Positions 43,801 through 51,678 of a stretch of 60,444 nucleotides of DNA are shown here, one piece after another. Made by a program: the position numbers and the translations under genes. Numbering within the stretch: the first letter of the stretch is position 1; every line of letters starts with the position of its first letter. This DNA is from Caulochytrium protostelioides (Eukaryota > Chytridiomycota > Caulochytriomycetes > Caulochytriales > Caulochytriaceae). The notes under the pieces were generated by a model. It did no database searches and was not told the DNA's origin. It saw only the letters and a list, made by a program, of their open reading frames with translations. Location of the stretch: NCBI GenBank assembly GCA_003615045.1, contig ML014226.1, positions 1 through 60,444 on the forward strand, read 5' to 3'.

Positions 43801-46800
43801 TTGGCCTCCTTGGTGATGTGGTGCATCTCGGCGCGGAAGTTGACGAGCAGCTTTTCATACTCGGCGTTTTCGTGGAACACGTTGTTACGGTTCGCGTCGC
43901 CGTCGTCTTTCAGCGCCGCCAGCGTCGCGGCCGCGTTCGCCGCGCTCTCGACGGCCTTGCTCTCGCCCTGCGCAATCAGCACATGGAAGCCGTCCACCGA
44001 CTGGCCGTTCGCCATGGCGCCGCTCTCGGGCGAGGCCGCATGCGTCGCCGCCAGCACCTGCGACTCCAGGATGAGGATATGACTCTTCATGCAGCTGATC
44101 GCTAACGAGTCGACAGAGCGGCACCAGTCGGCATGGAGGACACGCTCATACTCGCGCATGCGCTTCGCGAGCGTCAGGTAGTTCTTGGTCGCGACGCGGC
44201 CGTGCTCGCTGCTCAGCATCTCGGGCAGCGTGCCGAACCGGATCACAGTCTGGCGGATGCGGTAGAAGAGCGACCGGCTCCAGCGGATCGCGCCGGCGAC
44301 GGGCGGCTGGTTCTTTTCGAGCGGTGGCGCGGCTTGGTGCTCGTCAAAGATGGCTGCCACTTGGTCCAGCTCCTGGTTGAACTGGTTAAGGATCTCACCC
44401 CACTTGCTCATCAGCTGGCTGTTGATGCTTTCACGCGAGCCAATCGTGCCGATATTGGCGAGCAAGTCGAACGCGCCTTCGGCCGAGCGGAGTTTCATGA
44501 AACTCCGATCAATGAACTGCTTTGCCATTTCTTCGATCTGGCCGACCTGCTCGCGGAAGCGGCTCATCAGCTGGTCCCACGTGATCTGGCTCTCGTTCTT
44601 GTTCCACACATCGACCGGCGTCTGTTGGAACGGCAGCACGAGCGCATCCACGCGCTTGAGGACCTCGTTGATGTGGTGGCTCTCGCCGGTCACGGCCTTC
44701 AGCTCCTGCCCAAAGATGCTGTGGAACTGCTCCAGCACGATCGTGACTTCGCGCAGGTCGCCGCAGCGCTGCGCCATGCAGTTGGTCTGGTCAAAGAGGG
44801 GCCGGCGGTCAAACTCCCACCGTTGGTCGCGCCCGCTCTGCTCGATGCGCTCGCGCACCTGCAGATACGCGCGGTTCCACGCCTCGAGGAGCGTCTTGGC
44901 CTGTGACATGCGCTCGTGGGCCTGCGAGGGCGTGCATTCCTTCCAGATCGTGCGCAGGTCGATACTGCGGCGCACGCGATCGCCGAGCTGCCACGCGATG
45001 CGCGCCATGAGGGGCACCATTCGCTCGTCGCGGTTGTAGTGCCGCGAGATGATCCAGACCATCCGGATGCCATTGAGCAGGCTCGGCAGCACCTCGGTGA
45101 CCGCGGGCAGCGAGCCGGTGACGAGCGTCTTGAAGTGCCGTTCGAGGGTGCTCAGGAACTTCACATTGTCCCGCGCCTCGGTATGGTGCTTCGCCAACTC
45201 CAGCAGCTCGTTTTCAAGCGCGTTGATCGCCGGCGCCTCAGCCTTCGTCAGGATCAGCCGGATCTGGCGCACCGTCGGCTGGCTCAGGAGCTCGTGCAGC
45301 GTCGAGAGCGACGTGTTGCGTGCGCGCCAGTAGTCGATCTCCGCGAGAGGCCCCTGGCCGAGCGGCGTTTTCTTGGTTTCGTTGAGGATCACTTTGGCGA
45401 TCGTGTGCGTCCACGACTCCGCGAGCGCCGCCAGCTGCTTGATCAGCTGGATATCCCGAATCGCCGACGGCACGTCCGCGAGCTTCGTGAGATCAAGATC
45501 GCGCCCAACATCCAGTTTGCTGTCGCCCGCGATCTGCTGGATGGTCTGGTGGACCTGGAGCGAGAACCGCTGCAGCGTCGTCGTGACCGTAGTCTTGCCC
45601 ACATTTGACGCGAGGAACCCGCTGGCACCCGGCGACTCGGTCAGATGCTCCGCTGCCGCAGCTGCCGCGGGGGCCACATGCGACAAGGGGTCGTCAGCAG
45701 TCGACGCGAGACGGATGCCCGCAGACAGCGCTGTCCCGTCCGGCGGCGCGGCGGCGGCGCCGTCCGCGAGATGGCGCTCCACCAGCGGCAAGTAGATGCT
45801 ATTCATCGTGCGCTCCAGCATCACGAGCGCATGGCCACTGAAGTAGCCCATGTCGACGAACGCGGCGATCTCGGCCGTCGCGTCGTCCAGCTGCGCCTGC
45901 TTGGGAACCGGGATCACACCAGGCTGATTGCGCATCACGTACATCGCATTCACGTCGCCCAGGTCGCTGGGCATGTCCTGGACCCACATCTGCAGCGACC
46001 ACGTTTCGACATACGCTTTGTCGGGTGTCGCGGGGGACAGCACGGCCGCGTCGGCGCCATCGGCGCCATCGCCGTTCTCGGCGTCCGAAACGTCGTCTGA
46101 ACCACTCATGTCCCCGGTCGCATCGTCCCTGAACGGCGACGACCGCGTGGCATGGTCCAGCACCGGCGATGACGGCGATGCCGCGGCGGCGTCCGGGGCA
46201 CCATCAGCGGCGGTGCCCGCCAAGCGCGCCGACGAGGTCATCGACGCCGACGCCGACGCCGGATCCGCTGAACCTGAGCCTGCTACCGACGCCGACGCCG
46301 CGGCCGAGGCCGGCACTGACGCCGACGCCGCGGCGGGCATCTCGACCATCGCGGACTTCAGCCAAAAGAAGACGGTGCTCGTGCCGCCCTCGTCCTGCAA
46401 AAACTGCCACAACTGCTTCTGCGCGAGGTGGCCGTCGCGCTGCATGCACTCGTTGAAGAGATCGATGGTGGGGACCGGCTCGTCGAGCTGCGAGACGGCC
46501 GACCCGCTGCCGCGGAGTCGCGCCGACACGGACGACGACGACGCGGCCGCGCCGGCGTCCACCGAGCCGAGTCGCTCACTGGGGGCGACCGTGGCATCGG
46601 CATCGGCATCGGCATCGGCATTGGCATTGGCATCGGCATCGCCATCGGCGGCCGTATCGGTCTCGCGGCGTGCGGCCGCGGCCGCAACACGGCGCACCGA
46701 GCGCCGCCGCTGGGCGCGCGCCAGCGCCACCGGCTCTGGCTGCACGAGATCGACCATGAGACCCTCGGCGATCTTGGACCGGAGCCACTGGAAGCGGAGG

Positions 46801-46985
46801 TCGTACTGGTCCGGCGGGATGACGGGGACGCCGGCGAGCGGGTCGGCGGCATGGGCTCCGGCCGCATGGGGAGCGGAGGACGGAGCGGCCGCCGAGGCCG
46901 GGCGCGGCGGCTTGGTAGTGGCGGCCGCGGCGGCCGACAGGGAGTCGGCCATGCCGGCCTCAGGGTCGCCGGCAGCCAGCATCAT
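31863..46985 (-). CDS. DNAH10: Axonemal inner-arm dynein heavy chain, DNAH10 / I1 1-beta type
   Basis: A single 15.1-kb frame coding for 5040 residues (human DNAH10 is about 4470). Four AAA P-loops are visible: GPAGTGKTE (AAA1, about 2270), GPTGGGKS (AAA2, about 2550), GNVGTSKT (AAA3, about 2900), GVGGSGKQS (AAA4, about 3255). AAA1 has TNCGEGMDYQALGQILSGL and GAWGCFDEFNRI, and AAA2 has NPKAVPVAELYGVLDP; these match DNAH10, the 1-beta chain of inner-arm dynein I1/f, better than outer-arm or cytoplasmic chains. Stalk coiled coils flank a microtubule-binding region at about 3605-3690 (KPPREVQKVCECICVLKN). AAA5, AAA6 and a C-terminal domain ending GVCLLLNLD follow. The start is ATG 46985; the frame opens 12 codons earlier at a TTG. 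The first 560 residues are largely low complexity, including an Asp-Ala/Asn-Ala repeat, and an Ala/Pro insert (about 4700-4765) interrupts the C-terminal domain. It implies a motile cilium. Confidence 0.95.
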   Translation of the reverse strand: MMLAAGDPEAGMADSLSAAAAATTKPPRPASAAAPSSAPHAAGAHAADPLAGVPVIPPDQYDLRFQWLRSKIAEGLMVDLVQPEPVALARAQRRRSVRRVAAAAARRETDTAADGDADANANADADADADATVAPSERLGSVDAGAAASSSSVSARLRGSGSAVSQLDEPVPTIDLFNECMQRDGHLAQKQLWQFLQDEGGTSTVFFWLKSAMVEMPAAASASVPASAAASASVAGSGSADPASASASMTSSARLAGTAADGAPDAAAASPSSPVLDHATRSSPFRDDATGDMSGSDDVSDAENGDGADGADAAVLSPATPDKAYVETWSLQMWVQDMPSDLGDVNAMYVMRNQPGVIPVPKQAQLDDATAEIAAFVDMGYFSGHALVMLERTMNSIYLPLVERHLADGAAAAPPDGTALSAGIRLASTADDPLSHVAPAAAAAAEHLTESPGASGFLASNVGKTTVTTTLQRFSLQVHQTIQQIAGDSKLDVGRDLDLTKLADVPSAIRDIQLIKQLAALAESWTHTIAKVILNETKKTPLGQGPLAEIDYWRARNTSLSTLHELLSQPTVRQIRLILTKAEAPAINALENELLELAKHHTEARDNVKFLSTLERHFKTLVTGSLPAVTEVLPSLLNGIRMVWIISRHYNRDERMVPLMARIAWQLGDRVRRSIDLRTIWKECTPSQAHERMSQAKTLLEAWNRAYLQVRERIEQSGRDQRWEFDRRPLFDQTNCMAQRCGDLREVTIVLEQFHSIFGQELKAVTGESHHINEVLKRVDALVLPFQQTPVDVWNKNESQITWDQLMSRFREQVGQIEEMAKQFIDRSFMKLRSAEGAFDLLANIGTIGSRESINSQLMSKWGEILNQFNQELDQVAAIFDEHQAAPPLEKNQPPVAGAIRWSRSLFYRIRQTVIRFGTLPEMLSSEHGRVATKNYLTLAKRMREYERVLHADWCRSVDSLAISCMKSHILILESQVLAATHAASPESGAMANGQSVDGFHVLIAQGESKAVESAANAAATLAALKDDGDANRNNVFHENAEYEKLLVNFRAEMHHITKEAKYLEPMGFAVPESALNLALQQEKFYVLVENLEEMLAQYHDVLANLEASERKLLAGHIAALKRTIKPGVTRLNWNSLGIQEFTKRCLVEIGKFSSMVNQIRKNSSTIQQTVEQIARTHLFKRANAASRSKSIETTKRITGTGDAPLAAAAATGPRDAHAFFDEFNRHRTMVLENLVSKYRSIGPLLMKMESLVAGTNTGRSPVLKDYYVFWERRIFAALNMMVMNNLAALEATMSLAAESAKQRKTNAGANAVAPQPVLEITASLSAPEIVTNPSSNEMYRMLLKIARSFLDATKQFHRWQHGSCILTEPQLVGGDDEELVVFSFYNDTIANPTIVQALATYNQTVSKTFADVSRWIDSWKKYRPLWKIDKLSSLEKFGQKRPEVVDYDDKLSFYARLASDVASHPSVRDISFLRIHLGPLQHAIQKEAQNWIDSIGHHLMDRIAAQIDDLQAKIAAFNEQLERSPDTLEDLMFIFQVIAEIHAETEPMERAFIDVAEGHRTVKAYNVHVEPEVESRGAALPAAWEALLQRSSNLQDTVASTKEKFSSNTREQVKDFKAELKAFQREMQDQIATLGQDLAQDIDTMKVLRETVDQFLARKTDLLHAEKLFDMALSDFSLTGQIDQTVKDLELIFRLATDVQQQLQDWQQTLWSDVDVVALTSIMDGFSTRVRRMPQHLKELAPYVSIAEQILAFKNSIPLLTDLRNEAIRPRHWEQLFVLAAQPREGDDGKPHHVPVIADPDRMTLGQLFELHLDLHTTAVGEIIGGAVKELSIENSLKDVETTWRNEKLPLVKYQKGTTDRGYLLGPLDELLQRLDDQAMNLQSMTASRFVAAFSDQVRAWEQSLSLMEEVLTCWVSVQRKWIYLESIFVGSGDIRLQLPEEAKKFDLIDKTFTKLMADTLKQPLVLAACRVEGLLPMLQTLSNELESCQKSLSDYLQSKRNAFSRFFFISDEELLAILGSQNPKHIQDDIIKMFDNVSRLIFKNDRQISGMTSAEGEVLPFRQLVLAEGRVEDWMTVVEQEMKKSHRTIHKEAIWHYTDMERREWMNTYTGNASLAASQVWWTWQVEDVFAKIKRGDKLAMKDYLRQCIGQLEELVMWVRGDLTANERNKINTQIIIDVHARDIIDRFVRQSVTDASEFDWSSQLRFYWDAAEDHLKVHQTKGVFDYGYEYMGLNGRLVITPLTDRCYLTLTQAVSYHLGGAPAGPAGTGKTETVKDLAKAMGLLCLVTNCGEGMDYQALGQILSGLVQTGAWGCFDEFNRIDLAVLSVVSAQIKTIQNAMMANTGPNARFVFEGHDIKLDRKTGIFITMNPGYAGRTELPDNLKALFRPVVMTVPDLELICEIMLFSEGFTMAKLLAKKMVTLYRLARGQLSKQNHYDFGLRALKSVLVMAGSLKRAAADLPEDVVLMRALRDMNLPKFVFDDVPLFLGLVRDLFPGLDCPTVHYPDFEDVVQKVLEEDGYVHVEEQVGKVIQLYETMMTRHTTMVVGPTGGGKSVVIDTLAKAQTRSGHPTRLYTLNPKAVPVAELYGVLDPMTRDWTDGLLSNIFRDVNKPLEKRNQNERRYIVFDGDVDAVWVENMNSVMDDNRLLTLANGERIRLQKHVALLFEVGDLQYASPATVSRCGMVYMDPKNLGHVPYFQRWIRLRPNPKDGETFTRLFNKFCPPLVDYLMEGIYEGDIGPVPRKVVPVTRLQLTMQLCRTLEALLVALPEDAKTAIADPVAEGLFIHALTWSYGATLLDGERMKFSVFVKKLSGLPLVHSAKGPFMLGSLPGNDQSLFDFQCDPAQTQWVNWSHYVPEYKHSRNVPYRQILVPTRDTYRHQWWMEKLVKSLRSPVMLIGNVGTSKTVSIKDFLGHLPREKYALLEMSFSSRTSSSDLQRVMESQVEKRTKDTYGPPAGKRLVMFLDDMNMPLVDTYGTQQPIALLKLFMDRGGTYDRGKDLNWKTLKDIQVLGSMGSPGGGRNEVDPRVMSLFNLFYVGIPTGESLESIFSQILLGHTSIFSASVQDCASKLTTMTLKIYNQVLDTLKPTPNKFHYIFNLRDISRVYEGLLTATPDIFTEGAHLARLWRDQMLRVFSDRLTESSEQVWLEKQINRVVLDHFQANEEEAITRNPSLFGDFRNAIHEEGARQVEDLLDYEAVRAIFREIIEEYNDRNPGLRSTLVLFDNALDHLMRIHRVLRLRRGNALLVGVGGSGKQSLTRLAAFTAGCHVYELALTRGFNEASFKESLKALYAQVSQGITTVFMFTDAHVVQESFLESINTMLTTGMVSSIYEDDEREGIINQFRDECQQRGLDTTKEAIWNYYANKCADHMHLVLCMSPQGDKLRERCRNFPGLVNNTVIDWFTPWPEQALISVAQAYLTSAVPQEYRSAVVQHMVLTHGTVEHASRQYLEVYRRYNYVTPKNYLDYISTYNSLLAEKREQNRKQCTRLDSGLQKLQESSEQLVVLNAQLAEQNVAVKEKTLACEQLLTVITASTAEAEEKKTLAEKKSAELESQNAQITLDKAEAEAALAEALPALEQARIALNNLSSSEITEIRSFAKPPREVQKVCECICVLKNIRDVSWKSAKGMMSDTGFKASLSALDVDNISSAQVKQVKAIVKEMDVTMDRMREISSAGAGLLTFVLAVMGYCGVARLIAPKRAAVATLEKNLAHSQEEYSDIVAQLTVLNRDLGSLQRQFETAKTEQLELKNMAALMERRLIAADKLVSGLSSEQKRWSAELAKLKEQHVDLLGDCLLTAGFLSYAGAFNWEFRSELIYGKWLADVREREIPVTVHFRVEALLVTDVEISKWTAEGLPADELSTQNGILSTKAARFPLCIDPQQQALNWIKKREGPNGLKVATFHESDFLKQLELAITYGLPFLFEDVDEYIDPVIDGLLEKNIRNQGGRRFIILGDKEVDYDPNFRLYLTTRLANPQYSPKVFGSAMIINYSVTQKGLADQLLNVTVSHERKELEELREKLVNEVSENKALLKQFEDLLLRELANSTGLMLDNAELISTLEETKTKASEIANKLVLASETSKEVENSRSAYRPVAEVGSVLYFVMSSLVNINPMYEYALSAFLDVFSNSLDRARPDPNLQKRLQKIMETLKYATYTYTCIGLFERHKLTFSSHLALKLMEAEGHLNHEELDFFLKGDISISASEAPKTEASKADTPGAAKDKAKTKAIKPDRIAPPWLQDSQYKDLLKCCQLIPAFRDIPYDLRTRSEAWLDWVRSEAPEASPLPLLHAPSSETPEATALQKLCLMRCFRTDRVYQGLLNFVIGRLGEKFVTPPVMNFGTIYEQSTPTTPVIFILSPGADPLTDLQKLAESTGNAAKLKCMSLGQGQGPIALQMLETAAARGQWLMLQNCHLLIAWLKQLEKALKSLDKPHRDFRLWITTEASPDFPIGILQRSLKVVTEPPNSLKLNLRSTFSHLPDDIFGPSGAIGSPVVGDSPASAASQETIQIHPAFPALVYVLAFFHAVVQERRKYGKPGWNVSYDFNESDFRTSLIMLQGYLRRSQGAGAGAAAASLDETEVPWPTLRYLIGETIYGGRVTDDYDRRTLMTYLDEYLGDFLFDTFQPFRFHQRAVTDASGSVTEEIAYKIPNAHTKADFMIYIDGLPLTSSPDVLGLHPDAEIQYQSTTVKQIWNQMLTLQPQATTAPAAPAPAPAPAAAVIAPTAANGASANAKPSTDSATAGATAAVAAAASAPAPANRRDDMLMTLAKEIQAKIPPPFDLLRVSKTFTQPPTPVQVYLSQELERWNALVSGMSRSLRNLQRALVGEIGMTRQLDELAQGLLNGAIPASWRSLAPQTAMSLGSWIVHFERRHLQYSAWIQHGEPHVVWMAGLHIPEAYLTAVVQTTCRRNKWSLENSTLTTTVTEYTDPQEISERPSSGGCYVSGLYLEGARWDREEGTLSAVAPGESLTQPLPIMKITPVETHRLKLTNTFRTPVYTTPLRRNAAGVGYVMDADLVTSMHPGLWVLQGVCLLLNLD
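46592..46648. repeat. GGCATC hexanucleotide tract in dynein 5' coding region
   Basis: About nine hexamers (GGCATC, with GGCATT variants), coding for alternating Asp/Asn and Ala on the minus strand near residue 120 of the dynein heavy chain. The length is a multiple of three, so expansion keeps frame. Confidence 0.85.
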
Positions 46986-48321
46986 CAGCCAAGCGGTCAC
47001 GGGGACGTCTCGCGTGGCCAACGTTGATGCTGCGCAAGGACGGGATGCGGCTCGAGGCTGACCACCAGGATCACGTGCTCAAGGCGGATGCAAGTAAATC
47101 ACGATGGGTGAAGAATCGCGATTGAAGCGCACGCGACAGGTGATCGTCGTATGACAAGCGGCGAAGCTCCGCGGGGTGTGCGCGATGCGCGACGTCAGGC
47201 GTGGGTGACCAGGCCAATCGACCCCAACGACGCCAAGCGAGCGAGACAAAGACGGATGCAGATCAGAACAAAGCTTCGCTGCGGGTGAAGGGGATCTGCT
47301 CGCCTTCACGGCCTCGCAGGATCGGATCAGTAGAAACGAAGGTGTGATCTCTGTCGCGGCGATAGCCGTGTGGCGCAGTTCAACCACGGAAGGCGCCTCC
47401 CCGCTCAGCCCCGCGCCGCGCGCGTCGAGACAACGATCGTCGCGCTGGAATGATCGAGAAACCGTCGAAGAAAGCGCGTAAGCGGGCGCATCCGTCGCCG
47501 GTGCGAGAGGAAGCGATGCGGGACACCGCGCTACGTCGTCCGCCCTCGATCGCGAGCCTTCCAGCGGTCAGCGGCATCAACGCACCGCGGTCGGCGTCAT
47601 GCCGAGGCCTGAGGATCCGCCGTGCACGTGGCGGCCACGTGACATCAAACGCCGTCCCCCGGCACCGGGTGATCTCGCCTCGCCGCTGACCACCTGCGGC
47701 TTCTCGGCGCGGTCTGGCTTGCCGCGACCGCCAGCGCGTGAGGGGGGAAGCTGCCGACCAGAACGCTTGTCCCGAACGCCGCGGGCGCGCGGATCGGTGT
47801 GTACGGCGTGCTGCTGACGCTGATCCCGCCGCGTCCAGCAGCGCTTCGAGCTCACGGCGGCCCGTCGTCGTCGGCCTGCGCTGGCGGGGCCCCCGACCGG
47901 CTTCGGATCTCCCTGCGCGGCGGGGGCGCCGGGGGATCGGCAACAAAGAAAAGGATGGACGAGCGGATGAAACGCCATCAAGGACGACTTTGGAGTGATC
48001 AGCAACGACGCGCCGTTCTCGCTTCGATGCACAGCATTCACATGGCCAGAGTTCTTGCCAAGTCAGGAGGTGAAGCGGCGACCGGGTTCGCCCTTCATGA
48101 CGATATTCAACCACGACTTGCTGGAAAAAAAAAATAAACGTTTGCCTTTTGTATGATATGGGCCGGAGCGCCCCGAACGTTCATGCTTTCAATGTCATTT
48201 CCACCCGCTGTCTTCATCGCGTCAGGTTTTTCTCTGTCAGGTATAAAACTATATATCCGATGCAACCAAGCATCAAGACATCACGCCAGCGTTCAGAAGG
48301 ACATGCGTGGCCCCGTCCATC
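46986..48321. promoter_or_regulatory. Dynein promoter region and RUS 3' region
   Basis: 1.3 kb upstream of the dynein gene and downstream of the RUS gene, both on the minus strand. A poly-A run followed by AATAAACG lies near 48123-48140 and an AT-rich TATAAAACTATATAT near 48242-48257, just past the RUS stop; the latter may belong to RUS 3' processing. A 244-residue minus frame (47380-48114) starts with GTG and is Arg-rich; not supported as a gene. Confidence 0.4.
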
Positions 48322-50370
48322 CTAACTGAATGCGGGCGTTCGCGACGGCGATCCGGTCGCCAGTTCGCGGCCCGTTTCCAACAGGTGGAACGCGTCAATA
48401 TGCCATCCGACCGCCGACAGCGCTTCCAGCAGCGCCGTATACTGCCCCGACAACGGATGCATCAGCGTCGCGGCCAACGCCAGTGCCGCCTCGTGATCCA
48501 CCACGCTTTCTGCCGCCGCGCTCCGCGGCGGCGCGCGGACGAGGTGGCGCAGCAGCGCCGCATGCACGATGCCCTGCATGTGGTCGTGCGGATTGGCGCC
48601 GTGCACGAACCACACTGCGACGTCGGTGCCATGCACAGCCACGCGGTACCGGCAGGGCGTATCCGGCGGCCGAGGCGCGGCGCCCGGTTCCCCGCGGTCG
48701 CTGGGCGCTGGCGGTGCCGTGGCGCCGGACGCCGGCCGAGCGGCGCGGCGCGCGGCGGCGGCGGCGAGGACGGCGTCGGCCGCGATGGCGAGCGGCGCGC
48801 GGGGCGGGTGGTGGCTGGCGCTCGTGCCGTCCGCCCAGGCGGCGGCGGCGGCCGGCGACAGGCGCGCCAGGTACGGCACGACGTCCGGGCCGATATGGAG
48901 GCCCGGCGAGGGCTGGTCCCAGAAGAGCAGCGGGTCGCCGGGCGCGAGGGAGGCGGGTGTGTGGACGGGCACGGCGGGCGGCGCGGCGCCGATGGCGGCC
49001 GACAGCGGCCGGCGCGCCGTGAGGTGCTGGGCCTCGATCCACGGCGCGATGGCGCGCTCGAGCCGGATCCGGCTGAAGGTCCGCGTCACCAGCAGGCGGT
49101 TGGCGCGGATGCCCCAGTGGAGGTGCAGCGCGGAGACGGGCAGGAAGAACGCGAGCACAGCTTCGGCGGGCGGCGCCGCGACGGTGAGCAGCGCGACGCC
49201 GGTGCCCGTGCCGATGAGGCCCGCGACGGCGCTCTGCGCAAAGGCCTTGGCCGTCACGTCGCCCATGTTGTCGGCCAGCGTGAACCCCCGATTGATGCTG
49301 GCGCGGGTAGCACCGGCCACGATCCACCCAACGGCCTTGACGATGGCCGCGGCCGCCGTGACGGCGAGCACCACGGGCGCCGACGCCGGCAGGCTCACGG
49401 CGGCGGCGGCGGCGGCCGTCGTGCTGGAGACGGCGGTGGTGACGGCGGCCGGCAGCGCCGTCGCGGCGGCGGCCGACGCATGCGTGAGCCAGGGACTGAG
49501 GACTTCGAGCAGCACGGCGGTCTGCACGATCAGGGCCGAGCGGAAGCGCCACCGCTTGGGGTCGGCATCGATGCGGCGGCCGACCCACGCGGCGAACACG
49601 CCGCCGCCCATCAGGCCGAGCGCGTCCTTCACGGCCCACTGGGTCGAGGCGGCGGCGGCGACGACGGCCTCGCCGGCGGCGCCGTGCAGCAGCGCATGGG
49701 CGCCCAGGGTCGACGCGAGCATGCCCGTGATGCCGAACAGGAACTGCCAGCCCATGTACGGCGTGTAGTCGGGCGTGACGCTGTGCGGGTAGTTGGTCGG
49801 CAGGAAGGGGCGCAGCACGCGGCGGCCAGCGTGCCGCAGGCGCTGCCGCCACGTCGGATGGGGAGCTGCGGGCGGCCGCGGGCGGCGCCGCGGCGCGTGC
49901 GGATGGGTCACGACGAGGCGCGCCGGCGCGTCCGGCGTCGCCGCCGCGAGCGCCACGACGGTCGCCGGACGCAGCAGCAGCGAGCTGGCGGGCGCTTGGG
50001 TCAGCACGACGCGATCGGGCGGCGCGCCGTGGGCCTTAGCGTCGGAGGACGACGTCGGGACGGCCTGCGAAGCGTGGCGGCGCGGCGGCGCGACGGCCAC
50101 GCCGCTGCTGCTGCCGCCGCCGCCGCCGCCGCCGCCGCTGGCCGACGTCCATGGCCGCGGCAGCCCGTTGCGGAGGCAGGAGAGCCCGGGCGAGGACGCC
50201 GCGCAGAACGAGGCGGCCCACGCCGCGGAGGCGATGGGTGGTGGGCGGCTCCAGGCGTCCAGCGGCCTCGCCGGATGGAGCGGCGGTGGGAAGGTCGGGG
50301 AGAAGCGCGCAGCTGGCCATGGCGGGATCAGGCGACGGGAGGGGCGGCACGCCGCGTGCCGCAGCAGCAT
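48322..50370 (-). CDS. RUS (root UVB-sensitive/DUF647) family membrane protein
   Basis: 682-residue protein with the RUS/DUF647 core (plant RUS1-6, human RUSF1/C16orf58): FLPTNYPHSVTPDYTPYMGWQ, then ASTQWAVKDALGLMGGGVFA, DADPKRWRFRSALIVQTAVLLE, GATRASINRGFTLADNMGDVTAK, and hydrophobic segments LIGTGTGVALL and AVLAFFLPVSAL. The molecular function is not established; plant members act in plastid or auxin/vitamin B6-linked pathways. The Arg-rich, acid-free N-terminus (MLLRHAACRPSRRLIPPW) suggests an organelle presequence, and a 120-residue low-complexity linker with a Gly/Ser run precedes the core. The C-terminal part (HGTDVAVWFVHGANPHDHM...WHIDAFHLLETGRELATG) matches the RUS C-terminal domain with an Ala-rich insertion. 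The start is ATG 50370; the frame opens five codons earlier at a GTG. One exon. Confidence 0.87.
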   Translation of the reverse strand: MLLRHAACRPSRRLIPPWPAARFSPTFPPPLHPARPLDAWSRPPPIASAAWAASFCAASSPGLSCLRNGLPRPWTSASGGGGGGGGSSSGVAVAPPRRHASQAVPTSSSDAKAHGAPPDRVVLTQAPASSLLLRPATVVALAAATPDAPARLVVTHPHAPRRRPRPPAAPHPTWRQRLRHAGRRVLRPFLPTNYPHSVTPDYTPYMGWQFLFGITGMLASTLGAHALLHGAAGEAVVAAAASTQWAVKDALGLMGGGVFAAWVGRRIDADPKRWRFRSALIVQTAVLLEVLSPWLTHASAAAATALPAAVTTAVSSTTAAAAAAVSLPASAPVVLAVTAAAAIVKAVGWIVAGATRASINRGFTLADNMGDVTAKAFAQSAVAGLIGTGTGVALLTVAAPPAEAVLAFFLPVSALHLHWGIRANRLLVTRTFSRIRLERAIAPWIEAQHLTARRPLSAAIGAAPPAVPVHTPASLAPGDPLLFWDQPSPGLHIGPDVVPYLARLSPAAAAAWADGTSASHHPPRAPLAIAADAVLAAAAARRAARPASGATAPPAPSDRGEPGAAPRPPDTPCRYRVAVHGTDVAVWFVHGANPHDHMQGIVHAALLRHLVRAPPRSAAAESVVDHEAALALAATLMHPLSGQYTALLEALSAVGWHIDAFHLLETGRELATGSPSRTPAFS

Positions 50371-51678
50371 GGTGCAACGGCGCACGGGCGGAGAGCGGCG
50401 GCGATCACGGGAAGCGATGCATGATCCGGAGGCGACAGGGACGGCGCATGGGCGCCGATGACGAGCGCGACCGGGTGCGCACCACGGCGAGCAAACGCGT
50501 CGTCTCAGACTGCCGAGGACTCAGTCGACCCCCGCGGCCGCGACCCCGTCGTGCCGACGCGACGGCGGCCTTCTCGATCGCCGGCGCATCCTGTGGCCGT
50601 CCCGCCATCCCGAGGCGCCTGTGCCTGCGCGCCGCGCGCGGCCGTGGCGCGGTCGTGCGGGGATCTACGCCGTCCGGGCAACTCCGCCGCCGACGGCGGG
50701 TGGGGTGGCTAGGAACGGCATGGCGCGATGTCTCTCGGCTGGCAGGCCGCAGGTGCGGGTGGCCCATGCGCCTCGACCGGCCTCGACCGGCCTCGCTCCA
50801 CCGCGGCGGCCACAGCCGGCGGCATACCGGTCTCGTCTCGCCGGCCGCTGCCCGGCCATCGCCCGCGGCACCACTCGCGGCGTGGCCGGCGTGCCAGCAG
50901 CACCTGGACCCGGTCGATGGCCTCGATGGCACGGCGTCCCGACCGCGTCGACCACGCAGGCCTCCTGGGCGCTCTGCGGGGCTTGCCGCGGCGCACCGCA
51001 CGCGATGGCCCCTCGATGGCGGCGCGCTTTCGTTTGCCGTCGACGACATGGCCAACACCGACGACGGACGGCCGCATGGCTTGCAGGGCCTCGGGCAGGG
51101 CGTGCCGAGAGGGGGCACGGCGGCACACTCTCCGAGGGCGGGTGCGGGTCGACGCCGTCGAAGCGCCGGTGGCGGTGGCGGCGGCCGCGGCCGCGGCGGC
51201 GGCATGGGGACCACCAACGTCCCCGCGCTCGAGCTCGAGCTCAGCGCTCGCCCGGATGACTCGCCAGGAACGCCGGGTATACCCTCGCGTCAGCTCTTTT
51301 CCACGTGGCGGCGCGTGGAACATCGCGACCCCTCGGCGCGGCGGCCTGGCCCGATGCCCCCCTCGTCGCCTGGCGGCGCTGGCGTGGCCCACCAATGACG
51401 TGACGCGAGCGAGCGGACCACCGACGGCCCCCTCCGCCGCCGCTTGCCCTCTCACCCCCGTATGTCCGCCACCGCTTCCTATCCATCACCTTCTCCTTTT
51501 TATACCTCGCGATTGGCTCGTCCCTCCCCACCTCACGCGTCTCCGTGACCGTGGCCTCCTCCTGACCCCGCGTCCTTTGCCCAACCCCCAACCTCCTCTG
51601 CCTTCCCTTCTCTCTTCTTGCTCTCTGCGGCCCGCACCGCGTCGGAGGCCTTTTCTTCCCGTCTGGCAGATACAGAGG
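50371..51678. promoter_or_regulatory. Divergent promoter region RUS / SR protein
   Basis: 1.3 kb. On the SR-protein side, TTTTTATACC near 51496-51506 is a probable TATA box about 175 bp before the ATG, followed by a CT-rich leader. The rest is GC-rich with shadow ORFs on both strands. Confidence 0.45.
51496..51506 (+). promoter_or_regulatory. Probable TATA box, SR-protein gene
   Basis: TTTTTATACC in otherwise GC-rich DNA, about 175 bp before the ATG at 51679. Confidence 0.5.

Noticed and set aside
47380-48114. 244-residue minus frame
   Set aside because: GTG start, Arg-rich, lies in the dynein promoter region; other frames are equally open.
48307-50424. 705-residue plus-strand open frame
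   Set aside because: Antisense to the RUS gene, which has clear family motifs; the plus-strand product is Arg/Gly low complexity.
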